NCBI GenBank assembly: GCA_017624025.1
Contig: JAGANY010000010.1
Span: 1 to 41,008, forward strand
Direction: 5' to 3'
From: Ruminiclostridium sp.
Lineage (GTDB): Bacteria; Bacillota; Clostridia; Oscillospirales; Ruminococcaceae
Length of the DNA: 41,008 bases
Within the stretch, counting starts at the first letter, position 1. The number at the start of each line of letters is the position of its first letter. A program made the position numbers and the translations under genes. The notes under the pieces were generated by a model. The model searched no databases and was not told the DNA's origin. It saw nothing but the letters and a program-made list of their open reading frames with translations. Below are positions 7,427 to 15,713 of this stretch, piece by piece.

Positions 7427-8239
7427 ATGCGAGATATTATCTTTCTCGGCGGTGACGAGCGTATGCGTTTTGCAAAGGAAAGACTCGGAGAAAAATATAA
7501 CTGCTCGACCGATACAAAAAAAGACAGCAAAGCCTTCGGCTATGCCGTTCTCCCCTTACAGAAAAGTACTGAAAACGAAATAATTTTCGGGACAGATATA
7601 AAATACAATAGTCTCCCACGCTTTTTAAAGAAAAACGCTGTTGTACTTACGGGACATAACTGCCCTTTGCTTAAAAAAATATGCGAGGAAAACGGCTTCA
7701 GCCTTATAAACTATGCCGAAGAAGAGGCTTTCGCTGTGGCTAACGCCGTACCGACAGCCGAGGGGGCTGTTGCAATCGCAATAAACAGCCGTAAGGAGAC
7801 CCTCTTTAAAAGCAACATACTTATAACAGGCTACGGGCGTATCTCTAAAATCCTTTCGGGCTATATGCTTGCCTTAGGCGGAAGGGTAAGGGTTGCCTGC
7901 CGAAAGAAAAGTGACCTTGAATGGGCGGAAACGAGAGGCTTTATCCCCATCGACATAACCGATAAGGACGCATTTCTGAAAGCCTTAGCCTGTTCCGATA
8001 TTATCTTCAACACGGTTCCTGCCGAAATATTCGGAAAAGACGAAATAAACGCTGTTAAAAGCGGAGCAGTATATATCGAGCTTGCCTCCTCGGACGGCTT
8101 CGGAGACGAAAAGCCTAATTTCCCCGTCATTATCGCAAGAGGTCTCCCCGGTAAGACTGCCCCAATAACAGCAGGAAAAATAATCGCCGATACAATTGCT
8201 TCGATAATCGCTGAAAGGAGTGAAAACTATGAACTTTAA
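7427..8239 (+). CDS. dpaA: Dipicolinate synthase subunit A
   Basis: The 270-aa subunit forms, with DpaB, the enzyme that oxidises dihydrodipicolinate to dipicolinic acid in the mother cell. Dipicolinate is then moved into the forespore and gives spores heat resistance. An N-terminal DpaA-type domain is followed by a Rossmann NAD(P)-binding domain with GYGRIS at 135-140. The family signature LPGKTAPITAG lies near the C-terminus. The length agrees with SpoVFA (about 300). AAAGGA lies 8 nt before the ATG. The 3' end overlaps the first 11 bp of dpaB, indicating translational coupling. Expression is predicted from the sigma-K-like promoter at 7370-7398. Confidence 0.93.
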   Translation: MRDIIFLGGDERMRFAKERLGEKYNCSTDTKKDSKAFGYAVLPLQKSTENEIIFGTDIKYNSLPRFLKKNAVVLTGHNCPLLKKICEENGFSLINYAEEEAFAVANAVPTAEGAVAIAINSRKETLFKSNILITGYGRISKILSGYMLALGGRVRVACRKKSDLEWAETRGFIPIDITDKDAFLKALACSDIIFNTVPAEIFGKDEINAVKSGAVYIELASSDGFGDEKPNFPVIIARGLPGKTAPITAGKIIADTIASIIAERSENYEL

Positions 8240-8612
8240 GGAAATAAAGATAGGCTTCGCTATGTGCGGTTCATTCTGTACCTTTTCCCATTGCTTCGAG
8301 GTTCTCGATGAGCTTAAAAGGCTTGGTGCGGAAATCGTGCCGATAATGTCCTTTAACGCCTACAGTATCGATACCCGTTTCGGAAAAGCCCACGAGCATA
8401 TTAAACGGCTTGAGGAGACCTGTGACCGAAAGGTAATCCATACCATCGAGGACGCCGAGCCTATCGGCCCGAAAAACCTTACGGATATTATGCTCGTTGC
8501 AAACTGCACAGGCAACACCCTCGCAAAGCTTGCCAACAGCATAACCGATACAGCGGTTATTGTAAAACGGAAATACGTGATAATGTTTTTCGGATATACC
8601 TGTTATCCTTGA
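8229..8612 (+). pseudogene. dpaB: Dipicolinate synthase subunit B, 5' part (split gene, first 107 codons)
   Basis: The reading frame is SpoVFB up to residue 107 (...CTGNTLAKLANSITDT), then runs into element DNA and ends after about 20 unrelated residues at 8612. The ATG at 8229 follows AAAGGAG at ideal spacing. Flavoprotein-fold features of DpaB are present: GFAMCGSFCTF at the start and a SFNAYSIDTRFG segment. The missing C-terminal half is found, in frame, at 15872-16147. Joining at the shared TAC (8549-8551 and 15871-15873) gives codons for ITDTPVTMAVKSHLRN and a 198-aa protein, about the length of Bacillus SpoVFB. The gene is therefore not decayed but interrupted by an element that can leave precisely. 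As it stands the truncated product should be inactive. Confidence 0.92.
8541..8576 (+). other. Left attachment site (attL) of the dpaB intervening element
   Basis: The chromosomal arm (to 8548, dpaB codons) meets the element arm (from 8552). The shared core TAC is at 8549-8551. The element arm GTTATTGTAAAACGG begins at 8556 and is a near mirror image of the element arm at the other end (15848-15867). ATAAC (8541-8545) and GTTAT (8556-8560) flank a 10-bp centre whose midpoint falls within the AC of TAC. Confidence 0.75.
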
Positions 8613-8661
8613 AAACGCTATGGGTTATAAGGGCAGTTAATATGTTTAAATATAAAATTTA

Positions 8662-8690
8662 TTGATTATTCGCTAAAAATGTGATATAAT
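8662..8690 (+). promoter_or_regulatory. Sigma-A-type promoter for the element's nuclease/methyltransferase genes
   Basis: TTGATT (8662-8667), a 17-bp spacer and TATAAT (8685-8690), preceded by TGA as an extended -10. The leader to 8790 contains an inverted pair AGCGTGT/ACACGCT (about 8703-8737) that could be an operator or hairpin. The promoter lies inside the element, so these genes are expected to be on in vegetative cells. Confidence 0.7.
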
Positions 8691-8789
8691 TATAACTTGT
8701 AACAGCGTGTGGTTTTCTGTCCTTAAAATGACACGCTATGTTGCAGTATAATATATTCAGAAAGTTTTTTTAAAGGAGAGATATTGATT

Positions 8790-9632
8790 ATGGATGAATT
8801 ACAGCGATACTTAAAAACAGCTTCCCCTGACAACATCATCATAGGCGAACCTGATTGCAATTTATTAATAGTAGGTTATGAAGAAAACCGCATCACAAAT
8901 ATCAAAACCATTTTGCTCACAGTAGGCTGTCCCGATATAACCGACACAGATACCTGTATAAACGAGCTTCGTTTAAAATACAGAAACAATAATACCTTTA
9001 AGAACTTGTTTGACCACGGAAAAAAACTTTCTGAAATCGCAGCTATCTCGTTTGTTATGGTTGCATATAAGTCTAAAAATCCTGATGAAATTACTGAGCA
9101 TTATCTTAACTCGATGAATTTCGTTTCAAAGCAGATATATCCTGAACAGACTGAACCGCAGATGCACAGCAGCGATGGCTTTGTTTCTTATGTTTATGGT
9201 TTGCTCGGCAATAGTTTTACTGATGCAGGAACTTGTAAAAGCAAAAACAAATCGTTGGCAGACGCATTTCACGTATGGAGCAGAGAAAAGCTCTCCGCCC
9301 ATATTATCAAACAGGATTTTGACGCAATTTATTGCGGCGAAAAATATGCGATGATTGAAATAAAACGTTCTCCGACCAAGACGCTTGAAAGATGGACTCC
9401 TTATCCCGATGACAAGCGTAACTACGATATTCAGTTCAAGATTTCTCAAATAATGAATGCCCCGTTTTTTACCTTCCATCACAACGGAGTTCCGTGCGAT
9501 GATAACACACGCATAGGCTGTTATAAAATAACTTCAGTAAACGCTTTAAGTAAAAGCTGGATATCGTATAATAAAGAAATCATCACGCTTGAAAACGTTA
9601 TGGACAAGCTTGCGGAGGCAACAAATGAATAA
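8790..9632 (+). CDS. Putative restriction-like nuclease paired with the downstream methyltransferase
   Basis: I do not recognise the family of this 280-aa soluble protein. Around residues 176-192 it has a D-(x)n-E-x-K arrangement (QDFDAIY ... MIEIK), with D176 or D178, E190 and K192, followed by a charged helix with a glutamine (IQFKISQI). That pattern is typical of PD-(D/E)XK nuclease cores. The N-terminal 150 residues show no motif I can name. AGGAGAG precedes the ATG at 8790 at good spacing; a TTG 6 nt earlier is too close to it. The gene overlaps the methyltransferase gene by 8 bp, so the two are cotranslated. A restriction role is inferred from the motif and the partner. Confidence 0.7.
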   Translation: MDELQRYLKTASPDNIIIGEPDCNLLIVGYEENRITNIKTILLTVGCPDITDTDTCINELRLKYRNNNTFKNLFDHGKKLSEIAAISFVMVAYKSKNPDEITEHYLNSMNFVSKQIYPEQTEPQMHSSDGFVSYVYGLLGNSFTDAGTCKSKNKSLADAFHVWSREKLSAHIIKQDFDAIYCGEKYAMIEIKRSPTKTLERWTPYPDDKRNYDIQFKISQIMNAPFFTFHHNGVPCDDNTRIGCYKITSVNALSKSWISYNKEIITLENVMDKLAEATNE

Positions 9633-11478
9633 ACTTAAAATGAAAACCGCAAACAAAGCCGATGAGAATTACCAAAAGCTCGCCGCACTTTTTCCAAATG
9701 CCGTAACCGAAACTATCGACAAAGCAACAGGCGAAGTTATCCGTGCCATAGATAAAGACGTTCTTATGCAGGAAATAAACACAGCCGTTGTTGAGGGTAA
9801 GGACGAGCGATACCAGTTCACCTGGCCGAATAAAAGCAAGTCTATCCTTCTCGCAAATTCGCCCATCGAAAAAACTCTCCGCCCCTGCCGTGAAGAAAGC
9901 GTTGACTTCGATAGCACGGAGAACCTCTACATAGAGGGCGATAATCTTGACGTCCTAAAGCTCCTTCGTGAAACCTATCGGGGCAGGATCAAAATGATCT
10001 ACATAGACCCACCCTATAACACAGGCAACGACTTCGTTTACAACGACAACTTTACTGTTAGTACAAAAGAATATCTCGCAAACAGCAAACAGCTCGACAA
10101 GGATGGCAACTGCCTTGTCGATGACCTGGAAAGCAGCGGCCGTTTCCATACCGAATGGCTTAATATGATATATCCGAGACTGAAGCTTGCAAAGGAGCTG
10201 CTCAGCGAGGACGGTTCAATATTTATAAGTATTGACGATAACGAAATTAAAAACCTTATAAAAACCTGTGATGAGGTTTTCGAAGAAAAAAATTTCGTTG
10301 CTAATATTGTGTGGCAGAAAAAATATGCTGCCACAAACGACGCCAAGGGTTTTTCAACGACCCACGACTATGTCGTTGTATATGCAAAAAATATTGACCG
10401 TTTTGACAGAAATCTTCTTCCCCGTACTCCTAAACAAAACGCACCGTATAAATACGATGACGGTGACGGCAAGGGATTATGGAGAAGTGATAATATGCTT
10501 GTAAAAACATTTTCACAATCAGCTGTTTATCCAATCACAAATCCCAATACAGGAAAAGATTATTATCCCCCCGAAGGCAGCTGCTGGCGGGCAAGCAGGG
10601 AGACTATGAATGTATGGCTTTCAGAAAACAGAATATATTTCGGAAAAAACGGAAAAGGTGCTCCCCAGCTGAAAAGATATTTAAACGAGGTTCAGCAAGG
10701 CAGAGTTCCTATCACTTGGTGGAATTTTGAAGAAGCCGGTCATAATGACGCTGCCAACAGAGAGGTTAAAGCACTTTTTGAAAGCAAACCGCCCTTTGAT
10801 ACGCCAAAACCAACAACATTGATAAAGCTGATGCTGTTAATCGCCTCAAAGCCGGATTCGATAATTCTGGACTTTTTTTCCGGTTCTGCTACAACCGCTC
10901 ATTCGGTTATGCAGTTAAACGCAGAAGATGGCGGTAAACGAAAATTTATTATGGTTCAGCTTCCCGAGGTATGTTCGAAAGGAAGTGCCGGCTTTAAAGC
11001 CGGCTACAAAAACATCTGTGAGATAGGCAAGGAAAGAATACGCCGTGCAGCAAAAAAAATAGCTGATGAAAACCCCTGTGCAAAATTCGACGGCGGTTTC
11101 CGTGTTCTTAAGCTTGACAGCTCAAATATGAAGGACAGCTACTATAATTCCCCTGAATCCGATGCATCTCTTTCGGAAAAGACTGATGACAATATCAAAG
11201 AAAACAGAACTCCCGAAGATTTACTGTTCCAGGCTATGCTGGACCTCGGTATTCCCCTTTCAAGCAAGCTTACCGAAAATGTTATTGATGGTAAAAAATT
11301 GTTCAACGCCGAGGACAATTGCCTTATTGCCTGCTTTGACAAGGAACTTACCGATGAAATAATAACAGCAGCCGCCAAGCAGAAGCCTGTTTATTTCGTT
11401 ATGCGTAAAAGCACATCAACGGGATGCGAAAAGATTTTCGCCGCATACAGCCCGAATACAATAGTAAAGTATTTATAA
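9625..11478 (+). CDS. Type III-like DNA adenine-N6 methyltransferase (Mod)
   Basis: The 617-aa protein carries the beta-class order of methyltransferase motifs: catalytic DPPY at 128-131 (MIYIDPPYNTGNDF) followed much later by the SAM-binding DFFSGS at 416-421. The flanks match type III Mod subunits: an N-terminal LFPNAVTE start, FTWPNKSKSILLANSPIEKTLRP, a target-recognition region of about 230-400, and the C-terminal FRVLKLDSSN and FAAYSPNT segments. The start ATG at 9625 follows GGAGG. Type III Mod is normally followed by a helicase-nuclease Res of about 900-1000 residues; none is here, and the next gene is opposite. The overlapping upstream gene may supply the nuclease, or the enzyme may be an orphan. 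Confidence 0.9.
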   Translation: MNKLKMKTANKADENYQKLAALFPNAVTETIDKATGEVIRAIDKDVLMQEINTAVVEGKDERYQFTWPNKSKSILLANSPIEKTLRPCREESVDFDSTENLYIEGDNLDVLKLLRETYRGRIKMIYIDPPYNTGNDFVYNDNFTVSTKEYLANSKQLDKDGNCLVDDLESSGRFHTEWLNMIYPRLKLAKELLSEDGSIFISIDDNEIKNLIKTCDEVFEEKNFVANIVWQKKYAATNDAKGFSTTHDYVVVYAKNIDRFDRNLLPRTPKQNAPYKYDDGDGKGLWRSDNMLVKTFSQSAVYPITNPNTGKDYYPPEGSCWRASRETMNVWLSENRIYFGKNGKGAPQLKRYLNEVQQGRVPITWWNFEEAGHNDAANREVKALFESKPPFDTPKPTTLIKLMLLIASKPDSIILDFFSGSATTAHSVMQLNAEDGGKRKFIMVQLPEVCSKGSAGFKAGYKNICEIGKERIRRAAKKIADENPCAKFDGGFRVLKLDSSNMKDSYYNSPESDASLSEKTDDNIKENRTPEDLLFQAMLDLGIPLSSKLTENVIDGKKLFNAEDNCLIACFDKELTDEIITAAAKQKPVYFVMRKSTSTGCEKIFAAYSPNTIVKYL

Positions 11479-11589
11479 TCGGTTAAAGAAAACGACAGCG
11501 TTTTTCTTTCAGATAAATAAGCCGATTTATGAATATCTGCCCTTGATATTTTCGGTTTATACCAACTTGTATAACCGTAGCTTTAAAAT

Positions 11590-11626
11590 AAAAACCCGCG
11601 AAGAAATATTCACGGGTTTTTCTTTT
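11590..11626. terminator. Bidirectional terminator between the methyltransferase and the diguanylate cyclase
   Basis: AAAACCCGCGAA and its near complement TTCACGGGTTTT form a stem with A and T tracts on either side, placed between two converging genes. A second AAAGAAAACG/CGTTTTTCTTT hairpin lies at about 11485-11509. Confidence 0.85.
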
Positions 11627-13539
11627 TATTCAGTTTTAGCCAGCTGTTTCTTTCGCTCTGTCTTATCCTCGTACATACGCTTGTCCGCAATCTTGAAAAG
11701 ATTCTGGATATCGTAATCGTCTTCGACAATACAGTATCCCATAGAGAATCTCAGCGGAACGATTATATTCTTGCCGAGAGAAGCTGTACTTGTGGACTGG
11801 ATATAGCGAAGAGTTTCGAGGGTTCTCATAAGCTCCTCCTCGCTGTCATAATCGTACAGGAATAATACGTATTCGTCTCCGCCCTGTCTTGCGGAAACAC
11901 TGCTCTTTATACCGAAATTGTTTATGAGATTTGCAATCTTCTTAAGGTAGATATCGCCCTTTTCGTGACCGTAGGTGTCGTTTATCCCCTTAAGTCCGTC
12001 GGCGTCTATCATTATTATTGCGCTGTGTCCGAGCTCTTCGGGATTTGCCATAAGCTCTTCAAGGCGTGCGTTGATACCTCGGCGGTTATAAAGCCCTGTA
12101 AGAGTATCGATGTCTCTTTCACGCTCAAGCTCCTTACGCTTATTCATCTCGTCGGTAACATCAACCATAACGCCGAATACAACACCGTCGTTTTCGTTTT
12201 CTTCAATGCGGATATATCTTTTATCTGTGAGGTAGATATTTTCTTCATCCGAAATAGGATTGCTTCTTATACCGTCAATTCGGGTTTTGAAATTGTCAAT
12301 GTCTGTAAGTGCTTCTTTTTCTTCCATACTTTCAGCATTCATAAGAAGCGGTACGTGTCCTGTATAGCGGACAATATTTGACTTTCCGCCGTATTCGTAT
12401 GTACCGATATAGAGATTGGTCTTGCTTAAAATATAGGAGATACGCTTGCTGTTTTCGAGGAGGCTCTTTATCATCGTATTGATGTATTCGCTGAGCTCCG
12501 CAAGCTCCTTACTGCTCTTTACATCAACCTGTGTGTTGAGATTGCCCTCGGAGATAGCAAGAAGCTTTTCGTTGACCTCGTGAAGCTCTCCGACAACGTA
12601 TTTATTAAGATGGTTTGTAACAAGCTTTATAAGGATTAATGTTATCGTTAAAAGGCTCAGCACAATCCAGAGTACCGTTGCGGGCACACGGCGGTAGATA
12701 TGCTGTGCGGTTATTACACAGCCGATATAGTTTCCGTCAAGCTCCGTAAAGATACAGAAGGAAAGAATGCCGTCTATGGTATTATGGAAGCCGTCGGGGT
12801 CGTTTTTTATCTTGTCCATATTAAAGCCCACATCCTCGGCGTTAAGACCTAAATTGTCCATATCCGAAGAACCCAGTATTTCAAAGGTCTCGCTGTTGAT
12901 ACTGTAATAATTAATATCGGGGTTTACACGGAAAAGAGAGAATATATAGGAAAGCTCGTTCTTTTCTGTTATCTTAAGCACGTTTACAGGCTCCATACCT
13001 ATCTGGACGATATATTCTCCGCTTTCGCTCCATATCGCCGAATACTGCATTGGCTTTTCTTCAGCAGTGTTGGGAGTTATATCCTGGACAAGCTTTAAGG
13101 ACTTGTCCGTAAGCATAGGCTTAAAGAACTTTATCTGCTCGCCTGAATCAAATGTAAGATTATAATATTCAGGGTGTGTGCCTGTATAGATTCTGCCTGT
13201 TTTATCGAAAAGATGTATTTCATCAATTTCAACCATTTCGGCTATTTTTTTAAGACCTTCAAGGTCATTCATAACCGCCGGGTCTTTCTCAATAATATGA
13301 GAAACCGTTTCGGCGTTATTGAGACAGGTCTCGTTATATTCGGCTTCGATTTCTTCAAGCTCCTTCTTATTTTCAAGAAGCACCTGTTCTATCTGACGAA
13401 GCGTGCGGTGTGAATCATCAACAGCACGGTACTGTTCGGTAATAAACTGTACGGTTGCGAGGAACACAAGAATCGCTGCAATAAGAATAAATGTTATCCG
13501 ATACAGGTACCTGCGTATTATTTTATTTAAAGGCTTCAT
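11626..13539 (-). CDS. Membrane-bound diguanylate cyclase (GGDEF) with an extracytoplasmic sensor and HAMP-like linker
   Basis: The 637-aa protein has a membrane helix at about 14-33, an extracytoplasmic sensor region of about 34-284 that looks like a Cache-type fold, a second helix at about 285-308, a HAMP-like segment at about 310-362, a PAS-like region, and a GGDEF domain at about 475-637. Catalytic features are kept: DADGLKGIND (D512, D514) and GGDEY at 553-557, where Tyr for Phe is a tolerated change. No RxxD inhibitory site lies upstream of GGDEY, so product feedback may be absent. It should make cyclic di-GMP in response to an external signal. It is the largest cargo gene of the dpaB element and is unusual there. 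AGGAG precedes the ATG, and a perfect promoter lies at 13613-13641. Confidence 0.9.
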   Translation of the reverse strand: MKPLNKIIRRYLYRITFILIAAILVFLATVQFITEQYRAVDDSHRTLRQIEQVLLENKKELEEIEAEYNETCLNNAETVSHIIEKDPAVMNDLEGLKKIAEMVEIDEIHLFDKTGRIYTGTHPEYYNLTFDSGEQIKFFKPMLTDKSLKLVQDITPNTAEEKPMQYSAIWSESGEYIVQIGMEPVNVLKITEKNELSYIFSLFRVNPDINYYSINSETFEILGSSDMDNLGLNAEDVGFNMDKIKNDPDGFHNTIDGILSFCIFTELDGNYIGCVITAQHIYRRVPATVLWIVLSLLTITLILIKLVTNHLNKYVVGELHEVNEKLLAISEGNLNTQVDVKSSKELAELSEYINTMIKSLLENSKRISYILSKTNLYIGTYEYGGKSNIVRYTGHVPLLMNAESMEEKEALTDIDNFKTRIDGIRSNPISDEENIYLTDKRYIRIEENENDGVVFGVMVDVTDEMNKRKELERERDIDTLTGLYNRRGINARLEELMANPEELGHSAIIMIDADGLKGINDTYGHEKGDIYLKKIANLINNFGIKSSVSARQGGDEYVLFLYDYDSEEELMRTLETLRYIQSTSTASLGKNIIVPLRFSMGYCIVEDDYDIQNLFKIADKRMYEDKTERKKQLAKTE

Positions 13540-13569
13540 TTATTTCTCCTGTATGATTTATATAAACAT

Positions 13570-13589
13570 ATTGATATTTAATTATCAAT
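13570..13589. repeat. Inverted repeat in the diguanylate cyclase leader, candidate operator
   Basis: ATTGATA and TATCAAT form perfect 7-bp arms around 6 A/T bases. It lies between the promoter (13613-13641) and the ATG at 13539, a position suitable for repression. Confidence 0.55.
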
Positions 13590-13612
13590 ACGGAATTTTA
13601 TATATATAATTT

Positions 13613-13641
13613 ATTATACCATTTCGGGCTTAATGTGTCAA
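13613..13641 (-). promoter_or_regulatory. Consensus sigma-A promoter of the diguanylate cyclase gene
   Basis: On the minus strand TTGACA (13641-13636), exactly 17 bp, then TATAAT (13618-13613): a perfect match. The diguanylate cyclase is expected to be made in growing cells from within the element. Confidence 0.85.
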
Positions 13642-13693
13642 TGATATTTCAAAGTGAAATTTCAATTACTAATAAAAACCCTGTTTCTTTTAT

Positions 13694-13831
13694 TTATACA
13701 GGATTAAGCATACGCCTGTACATATCCGCCATCGCCCTTGCAACAATCTCCCTGCTCCCTTTTTCGTCCTTTGTGATTATGTAAATATTTTTCGGGATGT
13801 TTTTCTTACGCTTCGGTTCCGAACTATTCAT
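13694..13831 (-). CDS. Small basic protein, 45 aa, next to the recombinase
   Basis: A 45-codon frame begins with ATG at 13831 directly after GAGGAGAAATTT, a strong ribosome-binding site. The product is basic (11 Lys/Arg against 5 Asp/Glu). It has a short KRKK cluster near the N-terminus, a beta-like stretch (NIYIIT) and an amphipathic helix (REIVARAMADMYRRML). I do not recognise it. It lies between the diguanylate cyclase and recombinase genes, divergent from the latter. Small basic proteins beside large serine recombinases can be directionality factors, such as SprB of SP-beta, but no sequence resemblance is claimed. Confidence 0.6.
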   Translation of the reverse strand: MNSSEPKRKKNIPKNIYIITKDEKGSREIVARAMADMYRRMLNPV

Positions 13832-13937
13832 AAATTTCTCCTCATAGCCTGTTTTTCAATATTCGCTTTTTTTCAAGCTTATGAGATAATCGATTGTCCT
13901 TATTACAAAAAAAGCTTCGGGTGACGCATCTTTAGTC

Positions 13938-14062
13938 GGAATATTCTTTGTAAAAATCCGCTCATAATATGAAATAAAAAATTTGAATTTCACCCTTTAC
14001 CTTTCTATACAGGGAATTTTTTTCACAATCCGACCGACTTCCCCCTCAATTTGTAGTATAAT
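13938..14062 (+). promoter_or_regulatory. Upstream region of the recombinase gene; weak promoter candidates
   Basis: TATAAT at 14057-14062 lies 28 bp before the ATG but has no recognisable TTGACA 17 bp upstream, which would suit an alternative sigma factor or an activator. Further up, AATATT (13940-13945) and CATAATAT (13963-13970) resemble sigma-E elements, but the 17-bp gap is longer than usual. Neither is convincing alone. The contrast with the consensus promoters of the other element genes suggests the recombinase is not constitutive. Confidence 0.25.
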
Positions 14063-14090
14063 AAAACAAATCTACAACGGAGGTGGTTGT

Positions 14091-15713
14091 ATGAAATTCG
14101 CTATCTACTCACGAAAATCCAGATTTACAGGCAAGGGGGAATCAATCGGCAACCAGATAGACGAATGCCGAAGATATATAATGACCCGTTTTCCCGACGC
14201 AAAGGAAAGCGACATTTTCATTTACGAGGACGAGGGCTATTCGGGTAAGAATACGAAGCGTCCACAATTCCAGCAGATGATGACGGAGGAGGAAAGAGAG
14301 CCTTTCGATTTAATAGTTGTTTACCGCCTTGACCGAATAAGCCGTAATATGGCCGACTTTGCAGTGCTTATGGATAAGCTTACAAAGAAAGACACTTCCT
14401 TTTATTCCACAAACGAGAGATTTGACACATCCACACTTTCAGGTCAGATGATGATGACGATTTCCGCCGCCTTTGCCCAATTTGAACGTCAGATAATTGC
14501 CGAGCGTGTAAGGGATAACGTCTATAAACTCGCTAAAACAGGCCGTTGGCTTGGCGGTACTCCGCCCCTCGGATTCCACGCTGAAAAGGTAGAATTTGTT
14601 GACGATTCAGGCGAAGAACGAAGATGTTGTAAGCTTACAGAAAACGAAGAAGAAATTGAAATTGTACGTCTTATATATGCGAAATATCTCGAAACACATT
14701 CCATAACAAAAGTAAAGACATATATGATGAACAGCGGTTATAAGACCCGTCTGAACGCAAATTTCCACGTTTCAACCCTTCGCTACATACTCACAAATCC
14801 AACCTACTGTACAGCAGACATAAAGAGCCTCGAATTCTTCCGTAGCAAGGATTGTGACATTGCAGATATCGATGAAAAATGTAATGGCGAGCGTGGATTT
14901 ATAGGGTATAAAAAAACCTTGACCCAAAACGATGATAAGCGTGAGGCAACCGATATGTCCGAATGGACAATAGCCCTCGGAAAGCACAAGGGAATTATCC
15001 CCAGCAAAGACTGGATTGAGGTACAGAATATCATCGAGGGCAACTCCGAAAAGAAGCTTGGTTTCCGCCAGTCCCACAATTCAGTTGCACTTCTTTCAGG
15101 TGTGCTTCGCTGTAAATGTGGAAGCTATATGCGCCCTAAATATTACAAGGCAAATAAGGACGGCGAAAAGCCTTTCACCTATATGTGCGAGCTTAAAGAA
15201 ACAAGCAAGCGTCAACAGTGCGACTGCCAGAATGTCAACGGAAGAGTTGTTGACAAAATGGTTTGCGACGCACTTCTTGACTATGAAAATGACAGTGGTG
15301 TTTTTGCGAAGTATGTGGGCGAAATTGCCCACATAGGAAGCAAAAACGAAAACATAGCAAACCTTATCAAAAACCAGACAGCAACTATCGCAAAAAAGAA
15401 AAAGACCATTTCCGGTCTTTTACGAATGGCAGGAGATGACGACAATCTCACCGCCGAATATGTCCGTGATGAAATAGCTCAGCTTCACAAAGAAATAGGA
15501 GAAGCCGAAAATGAAATCAAGCGTCTTGAACGTCTGAAAAAGAGCGGCGAAACTCTTTCGGAAGCTGTAAACAGCACCGAGGAAATGCTTAAAGCATTCA
15601 AAACTGGCTTTGATAAAATGAGCGTTGAAAATAAGCGTACATTTATACGCAAGTGCGTAAGTAAAGTCGAATGGGACGGAGAAAACATCAGCGTTTTTCT
15701 CCTGGATAGATGA
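14091..15713 (+). CDS. Large serine recombinase, predicted excisionase of the dpaB element
   Basis: The 540-aa site-specific recombinase has a resolvase catalytic domain at about 1-150 with the nucleophile S10 in IYSRKS and the arginine cluster YRLDRISR (R79, R82, R85). A recombinase DNA-binding domain follows at about 155-250, then a zinc-ribbon domain with CKC at 341-343 and further cysteines at 366-379, a coiled coil at about 423-500, and a C-terminal beta segment. This is the order found in large serine integrases and in the skin recombinase SpoIVCA. The ATG at 14091 follows GGAGGTGG; a longer frame from 13983 lacks such a site. The gene ends 158 bp before the right core, the usual place for the enzyme acting on the adjacent att site. 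No consensus vegetative promoter is seen. Confidence 0.95.
   Translation: MKFAIYSRKSRFTGKGESIGNQIDECRRYIMTRFPDAKESDIFIYEDEGYSGKNTKRPQFQQMMTEEEREPFDLIVVYRLDRISRNMADFAVLMDKLTKKDTSFYSTNERFDTSTLSGQMMMTISAAFAQFERQIIAERVRDNVYKLAKTGRWLGGTPPLGFHAEKVEFVDDSGEERRCCKLTENEEEIEIVRLIYAKYLETHSITKVKTYMMNSGYKTRLNANFHVSTLRYILTNPTYCTADIKSLEFFRSKDCDIADIDEKCNGERGFIGYKKTLTQNDDKREATDMSEWTIALGKHKGIIPSKDWIEVQNIIEGNSEKKLGFRQSHNSVALLSGVLRCKCGSYMRPKYYKANKDGEKPFTYMCELKETSKRQQCDCQNVNGRVVDKMVCDALLDYENDSGVFAKYVGEIAHIGSKNENIANLIKNQTATIAKKKKTISGLLRMAGDDDNLTAEYVRDEIAQLHKEIGEAENEIKRLERLKKSGETLSEAVNSTEEMLKAFKTGFDKMSVENKRTFIRKCVSKVEWDGENISVFLLDR

Noticed and set aside
8229..8612. dpaB as an ordinary decayed pseudogene
   Set aside because: Both halves are free of internal stops and join in frame at a shared TAC flanked by dyad arms, next to a serine recombinase. 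Decay would not preserve this.
8603..8640. Possible gene remnant just inside attL reading SDIPVILENAMGYKGS before a stop
   Set aside because: The frame looks protein-like but is too short and has no identifiable family; it could be chance or a relic of the element's history.
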